Assembly (NCBI GenBank): GCA_004154925.1
Contig: QJNS01000153.1
Span: forward strand, 1 to 64,000
DNA length: 64,000 bases
Source of the DNA: Monosporascus cannonballus
Lineage: Eukaryota > Ascomycota > Sordariomycetes > Xylariales
Direction: 5' to 3'
A model generated the notes under the pieces. That model was not told the origin of the DNA, did no database searches, and saw nothing but the letters and a program-made list of their open reading frames with translations. A program made the position numbers and the translations under genes. Positions 58,508-64,000 of the stretch are shown piece after piece. Each line of letters opens with the position of its first letter. Positions within the stretch are counted from its first letter, which is position 1.

Positions 58508-60222
58508 CTAAGCGTTTTATAGGCACTCTTGATATAACGAGACACGGAAATGAGAAAAGACTTCGGAACACCTGTCACTGAAGCCTTTCGTCAGAAAAGG
58601 TGATCTGGCAACCTGCCTTCCCAGCAAAAGCTAGTCCAGTGTATTTTTGGTGTTTTTGTTCCTGTTATTCTTGACGGCAAAGGGGTAGCTAGTTGACTCC
58701 CTATATACGCAGGCACAGATGAGCGGCACCTGCCGTGACATTTAATATCCGAGCAGGATAACTCAAGGTCCATATCCGAATGGGCGTCTTTAAAGGGCGC
58801 CCTTTTAATTTACCCCTAGCTATAAAGGTTATGCGAAAAATAGATGAGTTAACATTTATACCCAGTCGCCGGAATATGGGAACCCAATAATAAAGTACGG
58901 CCGGTAACGATGTTCGATGGCTTCAGGGACGATAATGAAGATTGATATTTGCCCGGGTTGCGCACAGAAAAGAGGTTTTTTTTTTTCGCTCGGAATATAT
59001 ATAGATGGCAGCGACGGAATATAGCTAGTTGGTTAAAGGTGGCTCAACTCTTATGGTCCACGCCTACCATAGAAATCAGGGGGCAGATTTACTTGATAAA
59101 GTTTAAATATTGACCGCTTAAGAGGATTTAGGACTTTAAAGTGATGATTGAAGACAGGCTTTGCAAAGGACTCTAATACAGCTGTTTCGGAAATTTCTTC
59201 TATTGAAATGTAGCAGCGACAGGGGTAGCGTATTCTGGTAACATTACGTTTAAATAAGGGGTTTGTTGAGGAGAAACCCAGCATACCTTACTGTCGCACG
59301 ATACAAACGTCCCACAGTTGATAAGCACCATCCGGACGCTCTACTGCTCTACTTCACCGAAGTACCTACGTTTTGCCATATTTCCAGATTTCAAGAGAAT
59401 TCCGCGGGCCTTAAAGGGGAGAGTGAGAACTAGATGAGGTTAGGGTCATTAATTATCATTAAAGTATAGTGGACTAACACCAATTATATCCTGGTTTGGA
59501 AGGCATTAACCCTTATTTCGGCCCTATTACATATACCATGAGAGAACTGCAAGGCCGTCAGTTAATACAGATGCAAAGACCCCGCATCAAAATGAAGCCG
59601 ATATCCCTTCACTTTACTTCCGCGGACTCACATTTCCTTTAGTTACGGAGGACTGATCCTTATGGTTTCCATAAGGAAACTCGTCTAAGCAAGACACGCA
59701 TCGCCACACACAATTTTCTTCTCTATTCTAGCCAAGTCAACTGTATCTCACATACATCTCTTCTTCCTTTCTCTATTAACCGATCCAACCTAGGTACACA
59801 TCTCCATTATATAAACTTTTCCCGCATCGAAGTTTCATCAAGGGATCTACCTTTTCTGATTTCGATGGAATTAGGGCGCATATTTGTCTAAACATGTACG
59901 TATGAATTTTATTACAAGATGATATAGATGCTCCCGGTGAAGAGAAAACGAGAAAGCGGAGCGGGCGCAAAACTGGGGTATCAGGGCGGGTGTGATATCA
60001 TTCCCATATATACAGGAATCAAGCACAAGATGATTGAAATCTGTGCAGAGCGCGGCGGAGGAGGTTTCGGACGGAAACGGTACAGCCATGGCAGCTAACA
60101 CGCGAAGAAGCATCGGTAGAGTGGGCATATTCGCCCTTCGTCACCGCGCATGGTGCCGAGAACGCGCGCGTCTCTGGCGTACGGTGGCTCGGGTTGTGGT
60201 CGAACGTCCGTGGTGTGATCGT
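58508..60222. other. gene-free stretch, AT-richer
   Basis: Holds an 11-base T-run at 58976-58986 and AT-rich sequence around 58.8-59.9 kb. It includes the downstream flank of YPP1. No supportable gene. Confidence 0.6.
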
Positions 60223-63200
60223 CTAGAGCACGTAACCACCAACGCCGACGCATTTCCAGTCTCGCACGCCCATTCCTTCTTCTAACTCTACGCACCACCA
60301 GAGCGCCTCCTTCGCCTTGTCCAGTTGCCCGCTTTCCTCGTAGGCTCTAGCGAGCGCGAACCACGCGTCAGAACAGTTCCAACCAGTACCTAGCTTGGTG
60401 AGGCCCGATAGTAGGCCGTATGCTCTGTCTCGAGCGGCAAGTCGGTCGACAAGTGGTAGGGAGGTTGCCTTGTACGGAGCGGGCAGTTCTTCGTTAGAAT
60501 CGGATGATTTCCGTGTGGGGGGTGGCTTGCTAGGAGCCACCGCTTCAAGTATCGCAGACGCGTCATTTGCCAGCCCAAGTGGTGTGGATGGTAGCACTAG
60601 GTGGTCTCTTGCTGTACTGCGGCTGGTTAGAGCCTCGTCAACGCTGAATGAAGAAGGTCCCAGAACTGTCGCATCGCCCTCTGGTAGACTGATCCCAGGG
60701 ACGGTAGGAGGCGGCAGAAGCACTTCGCTATAGATGTCTAGAAGGATATTGGAAAGACCGATAATGGCAGAAGGGTGGTCTGGGTAGTGCATCAGAGCTT
60801 CCTCGAAGTGCCCCCTTGCCGCGAAGGGCGCCCCTTCGGATAGAGCAAGGTAACCCATCTAATAAAAATTGTCAGCGCTTGCTTCGTGGTTTGGCAATTT
60901 CTACAACTCACCTCAGATCGCATGTCGCTCCAAAGTTCGTCGGCACTCTTCCTACCACCCCAGCCTGGGTTTCTCAATGTGACGCCACCGCTGGTGTCCT
61001 GGGAAATCTCTGCTTCCAGGGATTCTACAATCTTCTTGGCCTCCTCAAGCGCACCCTTGCAGTCTTTATGCATTTTCGCACGCCGGTAGAAGGCTGCGAT
61101 CATCAGCCATACCTTAATGAGGATAGTTTGCCTCTGACGCTTTCTTTGTTCCTCTGGAAAATGTATTGTGGGAAGAGGATTGGAATACGACAACGAGTCC
61201 AGGACCAGAGGGTCGGGATTGTTCATTGACCCCCTGACTGTCGAAGCCGTGGAACCACTTCGGGTTATGCCCCGGCCATCGAAGAAATCGGGTCGCTCCC
61301 TAGCGGCACTATCCCCCAAGGGTGTGAAGAAGTCGTTATCTATGATGGATGACCGACGAGGTGCGGAGCCGCTACTAGTGGGCCGCCTCGCGCTGGGGTT
61401 GCGTTTCTTCAAGCTATTTCGTCTCGTCGAATTGCTGCGTCCCCGGCTACTGGTCGGCCTTGAGGACTGCCGCGAATGTCTAGCATTCCCATTCTCTTTG
61501 GTAACCTGGATGGCTGGAGTTGCAGCCACAATGGTCGCTACCGTTTGCGCGGTCTGCGGTCTGTCAGATGCGGTGGCTGACTCCTCGCTCTCCATCACGC
61601 TAGCCGGCGGGAGATTGCGAGAAGTTTTGGTGCCGAAGATGCTCCCTTTGAGAGTTCGTATTGTGCCCGTCGAGCTTTTCGGTGGCACCAGGTTCTTCTG
61701 GCCCGGGGACGAGTTTGGATGCTGTATTGTGCCAAACAGTCGCGTGTACAGAACCAGCAATTCATGGCTAGCGTTGACCGCCACCTCGGGGCCTTCCAGC
61801 AATTCTAAAAGAGCAAGCTGGGTCATCTTGACCTCAATGATGCCCTCCTTTTCAAGATCGTCCATCTCGTCGACGAGGCCCCGCGGCCGCGTCTTAGCTT
61901 CCACCTCATTAAGATGGTCGCTTCGATACGTGCCATCTAGGCTCTGCGAGCCGAACAGGACAACTGGATCATCGAACTGTTCGAACGCGCCCTCGCAAGC
62001 TCGGGCTGCCATTATGAAATCTTGTCTTGCACTCAGAAGTAGCGCAAGTAGATGCCAGAGAGGAATTAGCGATCGCTCCCTCCAGTAGGAGCCGGGTTCG
62101 GAGATCTCGTCCCTGGATTTCTTGTTGGACATGAGTGCAGCCTTGACAATCTCAATCGCTGGCGACAGCTCCCGTTGCTCGGCAAGCAATAACCCAAGTG
62201 TGAACAGAGTTCTGACGTCGGTGGGATTGCCGGTGTCGGGAGACAATGACTTCTGGAAACTCCGAATGGCTTTCGATTGGACATCAGTGCGGATGGACGC
62301 GTCGTATGTCGCTCGAGACCATTGTGCTTGTGCGAGCCCAATGGCCTGCCAAGCCAAGCCATGAACTTGCGATGATATCCGTGGGTGTAAGACGACTCCT
62401 TCGCCGTTTTCCTCCTCCAGAGGAGGGATATTGTCATCGGCATTAGGAAGTGGTGTGGGTAGCTTCTGGAGCATCTCCTCCAACTCGATAGCTAAGCCGT
62501 ACGCTTTCTCGGCTGCATCATAGAACCCGTATTGGCAAAGGGCCGTGATCGCTTGAGAGATGGTCTCCAAGACCGTAGCGTCATCGTCAAGATTGGGCTC
62601 GAGATGTCCCGTCTTGTCAATGCGAGCCTTGCCTCTCTTGACAATCTCCAGATACGAGTCGAAGGCATTGAAAGCTAAGTCGAATTCCGCAACCGACAAG
62701 TGAACGATGAAAAGATGCCGCAGTATCGATGTAGAATGGAATGTCTTGGTCGCAGCCCGATAGAGAATGTCGAGTACGCCGCGGCTGGGGTCTTCCTTCC
62801 CTCCTTGGCCAAGATCACTTTCGTGCCACTGCCACCTGCTTAGGACGGTCCAATTCTTCATCACGATGGCAACGAAGTTTTCTACTTCCCGCCTTTGTTC
62901 GTCAGCTCGAGGAAAGGTTGTCTCGCTCAACAGGAGGCCTTCATATGCTGCTTCGACCCGTTTCAGCTCCATGTGAAGTTCACTTCGTGCCGAGGCATTA
63001 CTTGTGACGGCAGCCATATTCCCTGTAGGAAAGGGTAAGCCCTGCTGTAGAATACCCGAAAGCGCAGCGTAATATTCATCCCAGACCCTCCTCCTAGGGA
63101 CAGCGCCTTTGAAACCATAACCGCCTTCTAACGGGGTCCCTTGAGCTTTGAAAGTTTCCCAATACTTCGCCCAGGTGCGGAAAGAGGCCAGTGAATCAGC

Positions 63201-64000
63201 TTCTGCAAGCGACTTTTCTTCTCGTTCTAGGGCTCTGGCTTGGAGCATACAGTATTCTGTCAAGAAAAGCTCCGTCCAGAATCGTAATTGCTTGCGACCT
63301 TTCGAGCATTCCCAAACGCTGGACAAGATGGCCAAGGCGGATTCGAGGACAGCAAGCGCTTCAACCTTCAAATTGCTGCGTGATAGACAGTTGGCCTTGA
63401 GATACGCGGCTTTCAGGCTGCAGACTCTAGTCCATTCGGATACAGTTTCGGGTTGAGGAAATTGGGCATATTCCGTCTCTAGGTTCTGGGGTAATGATAT
63501 CTGGGCTTCATCGTATTCACCGGCAGTCCAGAGGAGCCAGCCTATGCATACTTGGGCTTGAAACCTGTCTTCCGGATATTTTGTCTCTTGATCAAAGGCA
63601 CCGCGCAACTTGGGCAGCAACTGGGCGACATCTAGGTCCTGGCCATGGGCCGACCCTGCTCTCGATCCGGGTCGGTGGTTCTGGGAGGTCTTGACGATGG
63701 CATGCTCGGTCTCGGCGGTAGTGGTAAGGCCTACGAACGGTCTAATAGTGAGTTACTGATGTTTGATACGGAGACACTGAGGATGATAGTGAGCATGACG
63801 GAAGATGCGCGTGATGGAGTCGTACAGGATCTGTCATTCGCGTGTTTGCGGACTTTGCGCACGAGTTCTGGTACCTCATCCCATCTGCCCTCGCATCTTG
63901 CGTCTTCCAGTGTTTGAAGGTAACGAGCAGCCTTTTCTGGATTCTAGGAGCCAATTTCGGGAAGTTAGCGAGACAATTCACTGCCAACCTCAGCAGTACG
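60223..64000 (-). CDS. YPP1: Ypp1/TTC7-type TPR scaffold protein, 5' end beyond the window
   Basis: Exons on the minus strand: 64000-63982 (partial), 63936-63826, 63730-60912 and 60858-60223, giving 1194 aa within the window. Introns are 45, 95 and 53 nt. Joins give GKKAARYLQTLEDARCEGRWDEVPEL, a DRSCLTTTAETEHA junction and RSEMGYLALSEG, all in frame. The long exon alone has no ATG at its beginning, so these upstream exons are needed. The protein is mostly helical repeats: an N-terminal ARCEGRWDEVPELVRKV motif typical of Ypp1, helical TPR-like units along the length (YGFYDAAEKAYGLAIELEE), a disordered Ser/Arg-rich insert at about residues 720-860, and two clear C-terminal TPRs (EALMHYPDHPSAIIGLSNILL; AWFALARAYEESGQLDKAKEA). 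Family knowledge: Ypp1 joins Efr3 to recruit the PI4-kinase Stt4 to the plasma membrane and supports endocytic traffic; TTC7 is the animal counterpart. The start codon lies outside the window. Confidence 0.87.

Overview
The window looks like chromosomal DNA of a filamentous ascomycete (Pezizomycotina, probably Sordariomycetes-like; the species cannot be named). The evidence is short introns of about 48-190 nt with GT..AG ends and CTAAC/CTAAT-type branch sites, a Zn2Cys6 regulator, a PHD-finger Nto1, a fungal-type E3-binding protein, and a Ypp1/TTC7-type scaffold. All exon joins were worked out by reading frame, family knowledge and splice signals, with no transcript data.

Layout. 0.3-4.0 kb (-): NTO1, a PHD-finger subunit of a histone acetyltransferase complex. 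6.8-7.4 kb (-): remnant of a small secreted-protein gene. 7.4-18.1 kb: about 10.7 kb with no supportable gene. 18.2-20.8 kb (+): leucine-rich-repeat protein resembling STK11IP/LIP1. 23.0-28.8 kb: a compact, GC-rich block with a TMEM223/Mrx15-like mitochondrial inner-membrane protein (-), PDX1 (+, divergent from it across a region holding a 10-N assembly gap), and a CaiB/BaiF-type CoA-transferase homologue (-, convergent with PDX1) that appears to lack the family's catalytic aspartate. 32.6-35.8 kb (+): a six-exon Zn2Cys6 transcription factor. 39.5-41.2 kb (-): a bZIP transcription factor. 41.3-51.2 kb: gene-poor, with weak coding-like pieces. 51.2-52.4 kb (+): a clearly broken saccharopine dehydrogenase (LYS1-type) copy. 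54.8-56.0 kb (+): an intact SMP-30/gluconolactonase-family gene with all four predicted metal/active-site residues. 57.8-58.5 kb (-): an unassigned decayed coding region. 60.2 kb to the window end (-): YPP1, cut at its 5' end by the window edge.

Functions. The intact genes are mostly conserved housekeeping or regulatory genes: chromatin acetylation, pyruvate dehydrogenase assembly, mitochondrial membrane biology, PI4-kinase/plasma-membrane scaffold, and transcription factors. They are islands in long stretches of mid-GC DNA without recognisable genes or transposons. I see no coherent biosynthetic cluster. The most informative oddities are gene remnants, several of whose stop codons or lost splice sites fit C-to-T/G-to-A changes; short uORFs directly upstream of both transcription-factor starts; and the CoA-transferase homologue with an altered catalytic position.
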